Positions 44,252-55,680 of a DNA stretch of 64,000 nt are shown one piece after another. The notes beneath the pieces were generated by a model. It was not told the DNA's origin and did not search any database. It worked only from the letters and a program-made list of their open reading frames with translations. This stretch comes from JBFWYO01 sp050186335 (GTDB taxonomy: Bacteria; Pseudomonadota; Alphaproteobacteria; Bin65). Numbering within the stretch: position 1 is the stretch's first letter; each line of letters opens with the position of its first letter. The stretch is from positions 48,454 to 112,453 of the forward strand of contig JBFWYO010000005.1 of NCBI GenBank assembly GCA_050186335.1, written 5' to 3'. Made by a program: the position numbers and the translations under genes.

Positions 44252-45201
44252 GCGCCACCAATCCGCAGCCACCCGACGCAGTCGACCCAAGCCGCAGCGC
44301 CCCGCGTTGCGGCTTTGTCGCGCTCTTGGGCGCCCCCAACGCGGGCAAATCGACCCTGTTGAATCAATTGGTTGGCGCCAAAGTCTCGATCGTCACGCCA
44401 AAGGTGCAGACCACCCGCAGCCGCGTGCTCGGCATCGCCATCCACGAACAAACCCAGCTCATCTTCGTCGACACGCCGGGCATCTTCGAGCCTCGCCGCA
44501 GACTGGATCGCGCCATGGTCGCTGCGGCCTGGGCGGGCGCCAAGGACGCCGATGCGATCGTATTGTTGGGTGACGCCGAGCGCCTGACCGGCGGCTCGAT
44601 CGACGGCAATACCCAGCGCATCGTCGATGGCTTGAAAGCCGCCAACAAGAAGGCCGTCCTGGCACTCAACAAGATCGATCTGGTGCCGCGCGGCAAGCTG
44701 CTCGAGATCGCCGCCACGATGAATGCGACCGGTCTGTTCACCGACATCTTCATGGTCTCGGCGCTGACCGGCGACGGCGTGGCCGATCTGCGCAGCACCC
44801 TGGCCGCGCGCATGCCGGAAGGGCCTTGGCATTTCCCGGAGGATCAACTCACCGATCTGCCGATGCGCCTGCTCGCCGCCGAAACCACACGCGAGCAATT
44901 GTTCCTGCAACTGCACCAGGAACTGCCGTACGCGCTGACCGTCTCGACCGACGAATGGACCGATTTCAAGGACGGCTCGGTCCGCATCAAACAGACCATC
45001 ATCGTCGAACGCGAAAGCCAGCGTGCCATTGTCCTCGGCAAGGGCGGGGCGCGCATCAAGGCGATCGGCGCCGCGTCGCGCAAGGAACTGGAGGCCTTCC
45101 TGGCCCGCAAAGTCCACTTGTTCTTGTTCGTCAAAGTCCGCGACGACTGGTCCGACAATCGCGAGCATTTCAACGAGTGGGGCTTGGATTACGACGCGTA
45201 A
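44248..45201 (+). CDS. era: GTPase Era
   Basis: This 317-residue GTPase binds 16S rRNA and supports 30S maturation. G1 is GAPNAGKS (about 28-35), G3 DTPGIFEP near 75, G4 NKID near 140 and G5 VSAL near 169. The C-terminal KH domain contains VERESQRAIVLGKGGARIKA near 252. Start is GTG inside the rnc overlap. RecO, which normally follows, is displaced about 5.6 kb downstream. Confidence 0.96.
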   Translation: MSATNPQPPDAVDPSRSAPRCGFVALLGAPNAGKSTLLNQLVGAKVSIVTPKVQTTRSRVLGIAIHEQTQLIFVDTPGIFEPRRRLDRAMVAAAWAGAKDADAIVLLGDAERLTGGSIDGNTQRIVDGLKAANKKAVLALNKIDLVPRGKLLEIAATMNATGLFTDIFMVSALTGDGVADLRSTLAARMPEGPWHFPEDQLTDLPMRLLAAETTREQLFLQLHQELPYALTVSTDEWTDFKDGSVRIKQTIIVERESQRAIVLGKGGARIKAIGAASRKELEAFLARKVHLFLFVKVRDDWSDNREHFNEWGLDYDA

Positions 45202-45289
45202 GCATCTGGTGTTCGGCGCAATGATGCGTCGGTCCATCGATCGTGTCGCTTGAACTTTCCCGGCGCGCGATTGCCTTTATAGTGCAGCC

Positions 45290-46753
45290 ATGTCCTCACG
45301 GCCCTCCAGCACGCGACGCGACGACCGCCGAGCATTGGTCAGGTCGCTGGCGCTAATTGCCGGCCCTGCGGCCTTTGTCGCGTTCAGCCTGTTCCAGCCG
45401 GCGTCGCTTGGCGAAACGGCCTCGTGCGTGGCCGGACTCGTCGTCTGGATGGCCGTCTGGTGGTCGACGGAGGCGATTCCGGTGCCGATCACGGCGCTGC
45501 TGCCGATCATCGTCCTGCCGCCGGCGGGCGTGAGCGGCATCGGCGCGGCGGCGGCGCCCTACGCCCACCCGCTGATCTTTCTTTTCCTCGGCGGTTTCCT
45601 GCTCGCGCACGGTGTCCAGCGATGGAATCTGCACCGGCGCATCGCCCTGGCGCTGATCCTGCGTTTCGGCTTCCGGCCGCGCGTCCTGCTTGCCAGCTTC
45701 ATGGCGATGACGGGGTTCGTGTCGATGTGGGTATCGAACACCGCCACTGCGATGCTGATGCTCCCGATTGCCATCTCGGTCACGGCCGAGATCCGGGGCA
45801 ATGCCGCGAGCCCGGACCGGCGCGATGCGTTCACGACGGCGCTGCTGCTGGGCGTTGCGTACGGGGCGAGTATCGGCGGCATGGCGACGCTGATCGGCAC
45901 GCCGCCCAATGCCTTGCTCGCGGCATTTGCGCAGGCCAGCTTGGGCATTCGCATCGGTTTTGCCGAATGGATGATGATCGGGCTGCCGGTCGCGGCGCTG
46001 CTCGGAACGTGCGCATGGTTCATTCTCGCGTACGTCGCCTTTCGCCTGCCTTCGAACGGCGACCTCGGCGCGCGCGAACGCTTGCAGGCGGGCCTCGCAT
46101 CGCTCGGTCGAAGGGGCAGCGGCGAAACCCGGGTGGCGATCGTGTTCGTGCTCACTGCGGCTGCGTGGATCGCGCAACCGCTGCTCAGGCAGTTGCCTGG
46201 AATGCACTGGCTGAGCGACGCGTCGATTGCCCTGATCGGCGGATCGTCGTTGTTCGTCGTGTCGGCGGGCGGCGAACGCGGCGAGAAGCTGCTGGATTGG
46301 TCGGATGCTGCGCGGCTGCCGTGGGGCACGCTGATACTGTTCGGCGGCGGCCTGAGTCTGGCGGAAGCCATCACGCGCAGCGGCCTCGCCGAATCGATCG
46401 GGAACTCGCTCGGTGTGATGTCGGGGTGGGGCGCTTTCGCGGTCGTTGCGCTGATTGCCACGATCGTCGTCTTCCTGAGCGAGATCGCCAGCAACACCGC
46501 GGCGACGTCGGCGTTGCTCCCGATCACCGCAGCACTTGCCGCGAGTCTCGGCATCGATCCGATGCTGCTGATGGCATCGACCGTTCTGGCCGCGAGCTGC
46601 GGCTTCATGCTCCCGGTTGCGACGCCGCCGAACGCCATCGTTTACGCTACCGGGAATGTCGCGATGGTCGATATGTTGAGGGTCGGCCTCTTGTTGAACG
46701 TGGCGGGAATCGTCGTGATTTCATTGCTGTTGCCGCTCCTGATCCCCGGTTAG
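45290..46753 (+). CDS. SLC13/DASS-family anion (dicarboxylate/sulfate) transporter
   Basis: This 487-residue protein has 11 or more membrane segments and the internal duplication of DASS symporters. Two SNT substrate-binding motifs are present, VSNTATAMLMLPIA near 150 and ASNTAATSALLPI near 402, and each is followed by a Pro-rich hairpin with GTPPNAL near 204 and ATPPNAIVYATGN near 445. These families import dicarboxylates, citrate or sulfate with sodium. The gene starts 88 bp after era and converges with the P-type ATPase gene. Confidence 0.9.
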   Translation: MSSRPSSTRRDDRRALVRSLALIAGPAAFVAFSLFQPASLGETASCVAGLVVWMAVWWSTEAIPVPITALLPIIVLPPAGVSGIGAAAAPYAHPLIFLFLGGFLLAHGVQRWNLHRRIALALILRFGFRPRVLLASFMAMTGFVSMWVSNTATAMLMLPIAISVTAEIRGNAASPDRRDAFTTALLLGVAYGASIGGMATLIGTPPNALLAAFAQASLGIRIGFAEWMMIGLPVAALLGTCAWFILAYVAFRLPSNGDLGARERLQAGLASLGRRGSGETRVAIVFVLTAAAWIAQPLLRQLPGMHWLSDASIALIGGSSLFVVSAGGERGEKLLDWSDAARLPWGTLILFGGGLSLAEAITRSGLAESIGNSLGVMSGWGAFAVVALIATIVVFLSEIASNTAATSALLPITAALAASLGIDPMLLMASTVLAASCGFMLPVATPPNAIVYATGNVAMVDMLRVGLLLNVAGIVVISLLLPLLIPG

Positions 46754-46799
46754 GCAGTCCATCGCTCGTGCCGCCGGGAGCAGCGTCCGCGGACGATAT

Positions 46800-49502
46800 T
46801 CACTTTCGCAGTGCCGGCCAAGCGGCGCGTGCGCCGTTCCGCTGATCCCACCATTTCTCAAGCTCCATGACGACCAGCAAGGTCGATGCGATGACGAGCA
46901 GGAAACCCCCTTCCGCCATCGAGACCGGCGCCAAATGCAATGTGTCGCTCAAACCCAGAAAATGCATCGCGGCAATGTGCAGCGCTTGCGCGCCGGGTAC
47001 GCTGAGAACAAGAAATGGATTTGCGAAAAATCCTTGCCGAAACACGGAATGGCGTTCGGAACGGCTGTTGAAAGTCTGGAAATTCTCGAAAAGGACGAAC
47101 AGCAGCAACAGCAGGTTGCGCGCCTGCTCTTCGCCGTAACCGTGATCGAGCAGCCAGTAGAAGGTCGCAAATCCGCCGCCGCCCATGATCAGCGCGGAAT
47201 GCCATATGCGGCGAATCATAATTCGATCGAAAATCGGCTCTTTGGGCCGGCGAGGCGGGTAGGTGAGTTCGTCCCCCTCGGCGCGCTCGGCGGCCAATGC
47301 AACGTCCTGGATGCCGTTGGTGACGAGATTGAGCCATAGCAGTTGAACCGGCAGCAGCGGCATGGGTAACCCAATCAAGATCGCCAGCAGAAACAGCGTG
47401 ACTTCCGCAGCGCCGGTCGAGATCAGCATGAAGATCACTTTGCGGATGTTCGCGTAGGCGGTGCGCCCTTCGCGTATCCCGCCGACGATCGAAGCGAAAT
47501 TATCGTCCGTCAGGATGAGATCGGCGCTTTCCTTCGCGACATCGGTTCCCGCGCGCCCCATGGCGATTCCGACATGCGCATGCTTGAGGGCCGGGGCGTC
47601 GTTCACGCCGTCGCCGGTGACGGCTACGAAATGACCGTTGCGCGCCAGCGATAGGACGATCGACAATTTCTGCAGCGGTTCGACGCGCGCAAAGATGCGG
47701 GCGCGCTCGGTCAACCGATCGAGCGCCGCTTCGCCGGCCGTTTCGGCTCGGCGCACCTGTTCGCCGGTCACGACTTGGTCGGCGGAAAACGTCAGGCCGG
47801 CTTGTTCTGCGATCACGCTCGCGGTTCTTGGATCGTCGCCCGTGACCATCGCGACTTCGATTCCGGCGTTCTGGCAGTCGCGAACGGCACGCGGCACCTC
47901 CGGCCGCACCGGATCCTGCATTCCCGCGAGTCCGAGAAAGCAGAGATTGACCAGATGCCGGTGGCTGTAGGCGCCGTCCGGCTCGGTGGAGATCTCGCCT
48001 TCGGCAAATCCCAGCACCCGCAATCCCTGAGCGGCAAGCGCGTCCTTCTGGTGCATAAGCGTGTCGCGATCGATGGGTGCGGTTCGGCCGCCGATGTCCA
48101 TGCGGTCCGACATCGCAATCAATGTTTCCGGCGCGCCTTTGACGAAAACGCATATTCCCCGCTCGCCGCGATGGAACGAGGCGGCATATTTGAGGTCCGG
48201 CTCATAGGGGATTCGTGCAATCAAAGGAAATCGATCGTGGGCTTCGTCCTGCGCAATTCCGCCTTTGCGTGCTGCAGCCAGCAGCGCCACGTCCACCATG
48301 TCGCCGGTGCCGCTCCAGCGGTCGCGTTCCCGGGTGAGGCGCGCTTCGTTCGGCAGCGCGGCGGTTCGCAACAGCGCGGCCGCGCGAGCCGCCGTCGATT
48401 CATCGCCCGTACGCCGTTCCCGAATCGATCCGGCTTCCAGGTCTTGGCCGGCCTCGAATACCAGCAGCGTGCCGTCGGGAAGGCAGACATCCGTGACCGT
48501 AAGCTCGTTCAGGGTCAACGTGCCGGTCTTGTCGGTTGCGATCATGGTGCACGAGCCGAGCGATTCGACCGCCGGCATTTTGCGAACGATGACATTGACC
48601 TTCGCCATTCGCCGCATGCCGAGCGCCAGGGCAACTGAAATCGCGACAGGCAGCCCTTCGGGTATTGCGCTTACCGCCAAGCCGACCGACATCATAAACA
48701 GGTCCCGGAATCCCATGCCGCGCAGCAGTCCGACGACGATCAAGACCGCCAATGCGATCCCAACCGCGATGGCGATCAAGCGCGCGAATCGCTCCATGCG
48801 GATTAAAAGCGGCGGTTGCGAGATGGATCGCTTGCCGATTTCGCTCGCGATCTTGCCTATTTCCGTTGCCAGTCCCGTGGCGACCGTAAATCCGCGCGCT
48901 CGCCCGCGCGTAATCAACGAACCGGCGAATACCATGCCGTCACGTCGCGCGGCGGGCTCGGTACCGGGAGACGGTGCCGTGTTCTTTTTGACCGGCATCG
49001 ATTCTCCGGTCAGCAGTGATTCGTCGCACTGCAAATCCGTGCCGGAGATCAGTTGGATATCCGCCGGCACACGGCCGCCGGCCTCCAGCGCGACGAGATC
49101 GCCGGGAACCAGCTCGCGCGCATCGATCTCCCGCGGCGTGCCGTCGCGGATGACGGTCGTGCGCGGCTGTTCCAGCTTGCGCAGCGCTGCGGCTGCCCGT
49201 CCGGCGGAATATTCCTGCGCTGCGCCGATGATGCCGTTGATCAGCAGTACGACGCCGATAAAAAGCGCATCCTGAAGGTCGCCGAGTATCAGCGATATCA
49301 CCGCGGCGGCCAGCAGGATGTATATCAGCGGGCTAAGGAACTGCCGAAAAAACACCGAAATAAGCGAGTGCGTATGCGGTGCCGGAAGCGAATTGGGGCC
49401 GAATTGCGTCAGTAGGGCCTTCGCTTCGGCGTCGGTCAGCCCGCGTGCGATGTCGGTCGATAAAATATGGTGTTCGCGCGATGTCGATTGCGACGAGATC
49501 AT
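46800..49502 (-). CDS. P-type cation-transporting ATPase (P2 type, calcium/sodium-pump-like)
   Basis: This 900-residue pump has the cytosolic N-terminal cation ATPase domain, TGES in the actuator near 166, AIPEGLPVAISVALALG near 280 in helix M4, the phosphorylated aspartate in DKTGTLT near 325, and GDGVNDAPALKHAHVGIAMG near 630. A six-helix C-terminal domain follows. The AIPEGLPV motif resembles calcium and related P2 pumps rather than heavy-metal pumps; the ion is not settled. A universal stress protein gene lies 117 bp upstream on the same strand. Confidence 0.92.
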   Translation of the reverse strand: MISSQSTSREHHILSTDIARGLTDAEAKALLTQFGPNSLPAPHTHSLISVFFRQFLSPLIYILLAAAVISLILGDLQDALFIGVVLLINGIIGAAQEYSAGRAAAALRKLEQPRTTVIRDGTPREIDARELVPGDLVALEAGGRVPADIQLISGTDLQCDESLLTGESMPVKKNTAPSPGTEPAARRDGMVFAGSLITRGRARGFTVATGLATEIGKIASEIGKRSISQPPLLIRMERFARLIAIAVGIALAVLIVVGLLRGMGFRDLFMMSVGLAVSAIPEGLPVAISVALALGMRRMAKVNVIVRKMPAVESLGSCTMIATDKTGTLTLNELTVTDVCLPDGTLLVFEAGQDLEAGSIRERRTGDESTAARAAALLRTAALPNEARLTRERDRWSGTGDMVDVALLAAARKGGIAQDEAHDRFPLIARIPYEPDLKYAASFHRGERGICVFVKGAPETLIAMSDRMDIGGRTAPIDRDTLMHQKDALAAQGLRVLGFAEGEISTEPDGAYSHRHLVNLCFLGLAGMQDPVRPEVPRAVRDCQNAGIEVAMVTGDDPRTASVIAEQAGLTFSADQVVTGEQVRRAETAGEAALDRLTERARIFARVEPLQKLSIVLSLARNGHFVAVTGDGVNDAPALKHAHVGIAMGRAGTDVAKESADLILTDDNFASIVGGIREGRTAYANIRKVIFMLISTGAAEVTLFLLAILIGLPMPLLPVQLLWLNLVTNGIQDVALAAERAEGDELTYPPRRPKEPIFDRIMIRRIWHSALIMGGGGFATFYWLLDHGYGEEQARNLLLLLFVLFENFQTFNSRSERHSVFRQGFFANPFLVLSVPGAQALHIAAMHFLGLSDTLHLAPVSMAEGGFLLVIASTLLVVMELEKWWDQRNGARAAWPALRK

Positions 49503-49619
49503 CGGCCTTGCCTATCATTGCCCGCAGCGTCGTTGTCGAGCCAATATATGTTCGCGGGCGCCCGACGCGCCGCTGCGTGCGATGGCATTTCGCAGGCAAT
49601 CGGTTCGACGTACCGGCTG

Positions 49620-50480
49620 CTACTCCGGCACGACCAAGACGTCGCACAAAGGGTCGTTCAGGAATCCCGCCGCGACACTGCCGATCATCGTGGTGCCCAG
49701 ACCGGACCGGCCGTGCGTGCCGAACACCATCAAATCGGCGCTCTGCCGCCGGAACTCACGACCGACGACTTCCGAAACCGCGCCCTGGCTGACGATCGGC
49801 GGCAGAAACTTGAGTTTCACGCCGGTCTTGGCCGCCGACGCCTGCTCCGCTAGCAGCGCGGCGACGCCGCGCGCATGCAGTTCGGTCTTGGCCTCGCGCA
49901 GGCTGGACGAGCCGATCAGCCCGGAAAACGGAAGAATGTACGCATGCACAAGCCGCGCCGTCGCGCGATCGACGAGCGCGCCGGCGACCGTAATGGCCTT
50001 TCGGCTGCACGGCGAGAAATCCAGTGCGAACAGCAGGTTGCGATACGGACCGTGGACGACATCGCGTACCACAAGGGCCGGAACGCGCGCGTATCGGATG
50101 ATGCGCTCGCCGGTCGTGCCGATGAAAGCATCGAGTATCGGTCGTTTTCGATGCGTGCCCAATACGAGCAGGTCGATGTTCAGTTGCGAGATCAGTTTGA
50201 CGGCCGTCGGGTAGACGTCGCCGAACTTCAGGATCACCTCGGTGCGACCGACGCGTCCGCGCTGATTGCCGATTTGGCGTCGCACGATCTCGAGTGCTTC
50301 CTGTTCGTATCTTGCCCGTAACGAGCGGGTGATCGTATCCGCATCGGCAATATGCACGACATAGAGTTGCGCATCCAGGCGTCGGGCGATTTCAACGGCG
50401 CGCGTAATCGCGCGATCGGAGCGTGCCGACAGGTCGGTCGCGACGAGGACGTTCTTGATCGTGAAGGTCGTCGGGTGCAT
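49620..50480 (-). CDS. Tandem universal stress protein (two Usp domains)
   Basis: This 286-residue protein has two Usp domains (about 1-140 and 145-286). The second retains the ATP-binding pattern in FGTHGRSGLGTTMIGSVA, while the first has GTHRKRPILDAFIGTTGERI, a weaker version. I chose ATG 50480 over an upstream start at 50537 because IKNVLVATDLS begins the fold soon after and GAGAA precedes it. Tandem Usp proteins next to cation pumps are frequent in oxygen-limitation regulons. An FNR/FixK-like box lies 134 bp upstream. Confidence 0.9.
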   Translation of the reverse strand: MHPTTFTIKNVLVATDLSARSDRAITRAVEIARRLDAQLYVVHIADADTITRSLRARYEQEALEIVRRQIGNQRGRVGRTEVILKFGDVYPTAVKLISQLNIDLLVLGTHRKRPILDAFIGTTGERIIRYARVPALVVRDVVHGPYRNLLFALDFSPCSRKAITVAGALVDRATARLVHAYILPFSGLIGSSSLREAKTELHARGVAALLAEQASAAKTGVKLKFLPPIVSQGAVSEVVGREFRRQSADLMVFGTHGRSGLGTTMIGSVAAGFLNDPLCDVLVVPE

Positions 50481-50831
50481 GCAATTCTCGTTTGCTGAAT
50501 GTTGCCAGGCACTGAAAGTAATATTCAAACTCGACACTTGTCGAAGCGGAACGGTGAATTGTTACTTAAACATGATCCAGTGTTTATAGAATTGATAACA
50601 GAGCGTAACTGCCTTGATCTGCGTCAAACATGTCGCATTCTCGCACACTGCTTCGATTCGTCGAATCCAATGTATGTAATCATGCGTAGTCAGTTGGGCT
50701 TAAAGTGCGGCGCGACGATCGATGCGACGTGAACGCGAGACATCCATGGTCTTATCGTCGATATCGTCGCTGGAAGCCGAAGCAATCGAGCGGACTTGCC
50801 TGGCTGGCGTCGACATGTCAAGCAACACGCC
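50481..50831. other. Divergent promoter region between usp and recO
   Basis: These 351 bases contain no supported gene. They are AT-rich near 50,500-50,700 and hold an FNR/FixK-like box at 50614-50627. Short open frames cross the region but have neither coding bias nor recognisable sequence. Confidence 0.5.
50614..50627. promoter_or_regulatory. FNR/FixK-type box
   Basis: TTGATCTGCGTCAA matches TTGAT-N4-ATCAA with one mismatch (G for A) and keeps the symmetric TTGA-N6-TCAA core. It lies 134 bp before the usp start. Such boxes activate oxygen-limitation genes, and universal stress proteins are typical targets in alphaproteobacteria. Confidence 0.55.
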
Positions 50832-51578
50832 ATGGATTGGACCGACGAAGGCTATGTCCTGGCGGCGCGGCGACACGGGGAGAGTGCCGCGATCGTGCAG
50901 TTGCTGACGCGCCGGCATGGCCGGCACGCGGGGCTGGTGCAGGGTGGCGCGGGGGCCAAGGCACGCGGCATGCTGCAGCCGGGCAACCGGGTACGCGCCA
51001 CCTGGCGCGGGCGGCTGGCCGAGCATCTGGGCAATTACCGTTGCGAGCCCGTCGAGTCGAACGCCGCCGCGGTGATCGAGCATCCGGCCAAGCTCGCGAC
51101 GCTGTCGGCGGCATGCGCGGTGGCCGAATCCGCACTGCCCGAGCGCGAGCCGCACGAGACCACGTTCGACGGCTTCGCCTTCCTGATGGCGTCGTTCGCC
51201 GGCGACATCTGGGCCGCGGTGTACGTGCTCTGGGAGCGGAACCTGCTGGCCGAACTCGGCTATGGGCTCGATCTCGCGAGCTGCGCCGCCACGGGAGTGA
51301 CCGAAAACCTGATCTATGTTTCGCCGAAAACCGGCCGCGCTGCGTCGGCCGAGGCGGGCGAGCCGTACAAAGACCGGTTATTTCGCTTGCCGCCGTTCCT
51401 GCGCACCGACGCGGTCGGCGATGCGACTCCGATCGACGTGCGCGACGGGCTGATTGTCACGGGTCATTTTTTGGACGTGCATATCTATCGCCCGCATAAC
51501 CAGACCCTGCCGCCGGCACGCGCGCGCCTGGTCGATTATCTGACCGCGCAGCGCATCCGCGGCCCGGCCGCGAACTAA
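50832..51578 (+). CDS. recO: DNA repair protein RecO
   Basis: This 248-residue protein loads RecA in the RecFOR pathway. It has the N-terminal OB fold (MDWTDEGYVLAARRHGESAA, LLTRRHGRHAGLV, QPGNRVRATW) and a helical C-terminal part with ELGYGLDLASCAATG. Only one of the zinc cysteines of classical RecO is apparent. I chose ATG 50832; an upstream ATG at 50796 is in frame but adds unconserved residues. It normally follows era directly, but here 5.6 kb separates them. Confidence 0.92.
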   Translation: MDWTDEGYVLAARRHGESAAIVQLLTRRHGRHAGLVQGGAGAKARGMLQPGNRVRATWRGRLAEHLGNYRCEPVESNAAAVIEHPAKLATLSAACAVAESALPEREPHETTFDGFAFLMASFAGDIWAAVYVLWERNLLAELGYGLDLASCAATGVTENLIYVSPKTGRAASAEAGEPYKDRLFRLPPFLRTDAVGDATPIDVRDGLIVTGHFLDVHIYRPHNQTLPPARARLVDYLTAQRIRGPAAN

Positions 51579-51693
51579 CGCGTGTCGCCGTGTCGCCGCA
51601 GGTCTCCCGGCTAGGCAGGCGATCCGTCGCAGGGCGGAGCGCCGTCGGTTCGTTTATGGTCGACCGCGCTGAAAACCCGGGAATGCCCATCCA

Positions 51694-52068
51694 ATGACCG
51701 CGCGCGCCACCGTCAGCCTTTCGACCGCCTTGTTCCGGGCCGTACGGCTCCGCTGCCCGCATTGCGGGCAAGGGCGGCTGTTCCGCGCCTATCTGAAGCC
51801 GGTCGATCAGTGCGCCGCGTGCGGCGAGGCGTTCGGCCATATCCGCGCCGACGACGGGCCGGCGTGGCTGACGATCCTGGTGGTCGGCCATATCGTCGTG
51901 CCGCTGGCGCTCTACGCGATCAAGTATACCGATTGGTCGGACATGATGATCGGCGGTCTCGCGCTGGCGCTGATCCTGTCGCTGACGGTCCTGCTGCTGC
52001 CGTGCGCCAAGGGTGCCTTCATCGGCTTTCTGTGGTCCGCCAAGGCGCACGGTTCGGAAATCGACTGA
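51694..52068 (+). CDS. DUF983-family small membrane protein
   Basis: This 124-residue protein has two zinc-ribbon-like CxxC pairs in the N-terminal third (RCPHCGQGRLF and CAACGEAF) and two hydrophobic helices (about 57-77 and 86-108). This matches the DUF983 family, common in alphaproteobacteria and often near heme-copper oxidase genes. The function is unknown. It lies between recO and parC. Confidence 0.88.
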   Translation: MTARATVSLSTALFRAVRLRCPHCGQGRLFRAYLKPVDQCAACGEAFGHIRADDGPAWLTILVVGHIVVPLALYAIKYTDWSDMMIGGLALALILSLTVLLLPCAKGAFIGFLWSAKAHGSEID

Positions 52069-52180
52069 CGCGTGGCCGCCGGACGGCGCAGGAAGCCGAC
52101 AAACGTAACTTTGGTAACACCGGCATTGATTGGGCCGCGTCGCGCCCTATGTGCGCGGGGCATGTGGAATATTTCATGCT

Positions 52181-52297
52181 TGTCACCCCGGCCGAAGCGC
52201 ATTGGAGAGCCGGGGTCCTGGATCGAATGAGTTGTGCGGCGTTTCCCGGCCTGAACCCCGGATCGGCGCGCCGCTGCGCGACGCCGGTCCGGGGACA
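52181..52297. repeat. Dispersed palindromic repeat, single copy
   Basis: This copy begins TGTCACCCCGGCCGAAGCGC, includes GGAGAGCCGGGGTCC and CCCCGGATCGGCGCGCC, and ends GTCCGGGGACA. It belongs to the same family as the tandem array at 25307-25726 in the same orientation, with more differences in the central part. Confidence 0.85.
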
Positions 52298-52361
52298 CCT
52301 TGAAGGAATGGCCAAAACAGCCCTTTTGGCGGGTTTTGGACCCTAAGGCCAACCCCGGTTT

Positions 52362-52380
52362 CCTATGGCTGAACCATAGG
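52362..52380. promoter_or_regulatory. Perfect 7-bp-arm inverted repeat upstream of parC
   Basis: CCTATGG-CTGAA-CCATAGG lies 16 bp before the -35-like TTGACG. Symmetry and position suggest a binding site for a regulator of parC. A transcribed hairpin is the alternative; no T-run follows, so it is not a terminator. Confidence 0.4.
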
Positions 52381-52445
52381 GTTACCCACAATAGGTTGAC
52401 GGTTGGGGCGGCGGGACTAGTATACGCGCGACTTTTGGAGGCTCC

Positions 52446-54671
<2,226 letters not shown>

Positions 54672-54678
54672 TTCTTTG

Positions 54679-54779
54679 TGTCATCCCGGGCAAGCGCGCA
54701 GTGCGCGACCCGGGATCCAGCGGGTGATTGCCGCAAGCCCCGGACCCCGGCTCTCCGCTACGCTTCGGCCGGTGTGACA
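54679..54779. repeat. Dispersed palindromic repeat, inverted copy
   Basis: This shorter copy starts TGTCATCCCGGGC and ends CCGGTGTGACA. Read on the reverse strand, its right half begins TGTCACACCGGCCGAAGCGT and continues into CGGAGAGCCGGGGTCC, matching the family. It fills the gap between the convergent parC and bpt genes and could act as a bidirectional terminator hairpin. Confidence 0.8.
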
Positions 54780-54806
54780 GATGGAAAATGCAACGGGTGT
54801 CGGGAC

Positions 54807-55532
54807 TTAATCTTCCGGCAGCACGGCCCAGCCTTCGGCGCCGAGGCCTTCGAGCGGGCGGAAGCGGGCTTTGTAGGACATTTTCTGGCTGCCGTTGATC
54901 CAGTAGCCCAGATACAAATACGGCAGGCCGAGCGCGCGGGTCTTTTCGATCAGTTTGAGGATCATGTAGGTGCCGAGGCTGCGGCCGGTCTCGCGCGGAT
55001 CGAAGAAGCTGTAAACCGCCGACAGCCCGTCGCCGAGCTTGTCGACCAGGCACGCCGCGACCAGGCGGTCCTCGCCGTCGCGGTATTCGGTGACGAACGT
55101 GCGCAGCGGACTGTCCTGCACCATGGCGGCATAGTCGGAAAAGCTCATGCCGGCCATCTCGCCGTCGCCGTGGCGGGAGTTCACGTAGGCGCTGAACAGC
55201 CGGTATTGCTCGACCGTGGCCAACGCCACCGCCTCGGTCTCCTCGACGTCGAAGTTACGGCGCGCGACGCGGCGCAGGTTGGGCGTGCCAGCGAACTCGC
55301 GTGTCGCCACGCGCACGGCGACGCAGGCCTGGCAGGTCGGGCAGGCGGGCCGGTAGGCAACGTTGTGGGAGCGGCGGAAACCGGCTTGGGTCAGCGCGTC
55401 GTATAGCTGCGTCGTGTTCGGGCCGGCCAGCTCGGTAAAGATGTTCTGCTCGGTCCGGCCCGGCAGATAGGGGCACGGCCGGGGCGGCATCCGATAGAAA
55501 AACCGGGGCAGTTTTGCGGAATGCGAGGTCAT
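54807..55532 (-). CDS. bpt: Aspartate/glutamate leucyltransferase (Bpt/Ate type)
   Basis: This 241-residue aminoacyl-tRNA-protein transferase tags proteins with N-terminal Asp or Glu for degradation by the N-degron route. It has CPYLPGRTEQNIFTEL, then YRPACPTCQACVAVRV near 60, the catalytic region with SSFSDYAAM-like spacing (MSFSDYAAMVQD), and the C-terminal YLYLGYWINGSQKMSYKARF. The last motif and size identify the bacterial Bpt/Ate family. Confidence 0.93.
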   Translation of the reverse strand: MTSHSAKLPRFFYRMPPRPCPYLPGRTEQNIFTELAGPNTTQLYDALTQAGFRRSHNVAYRPACPTCQACVAVRVATREFAGTPNLRRVARRNFDVEETEAVALATVEQYRLFSAYVNSRHGDGEMAGMSFSDYAAMVQDSPLRTFVTEYRDGEDRLVAACLVDKLGDGLSAVYSFFDPRETGRSLGTYMILKLIEKTRALGLPYLYLGYWINGSQKMSYKARFRPLEGLGAEGWAVLPED

Positions 55533-55680
55533 TCGTCGCGGTTCGTAAACCTGGAAGTTACCCGTCCCTTAAGCCGGGCGCGGGCGGCAATCGTTAAGTA
55601 GTTATTTTTTCTTTTCGCCAGCCGTGCTGGCTAGAACAATTATCAACGATGGGAAAATAACATGTCCTTAGGCGTTATAC

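Larger units (their letters stand above)
52069..52445. other. Intergenic region before parC with dispersed repeat and promoter elements
   Basis: No gene is visible. The region holds a single palindromic repeat copy (52181-52297), a perfect inverted repeat CCTATGG-CTGAA-CCATAGG (52362-52380), a TTGACG -35-like element (52396-52401) with TAGTAT 16 bp downstream (52418-52423), and a GGAGG ribosome site before the parC start. Confidence 0.55.

Noticed and set aside
55617..55631. GCCAGC-CGT-GCTGGC hairpin between the RDD and bpt genes.
   Set aside because: The neighbouring T-run is on the wrong side for a terminator in either direction. It may be a chance hairpin or regulatory, but evidence is too weak.
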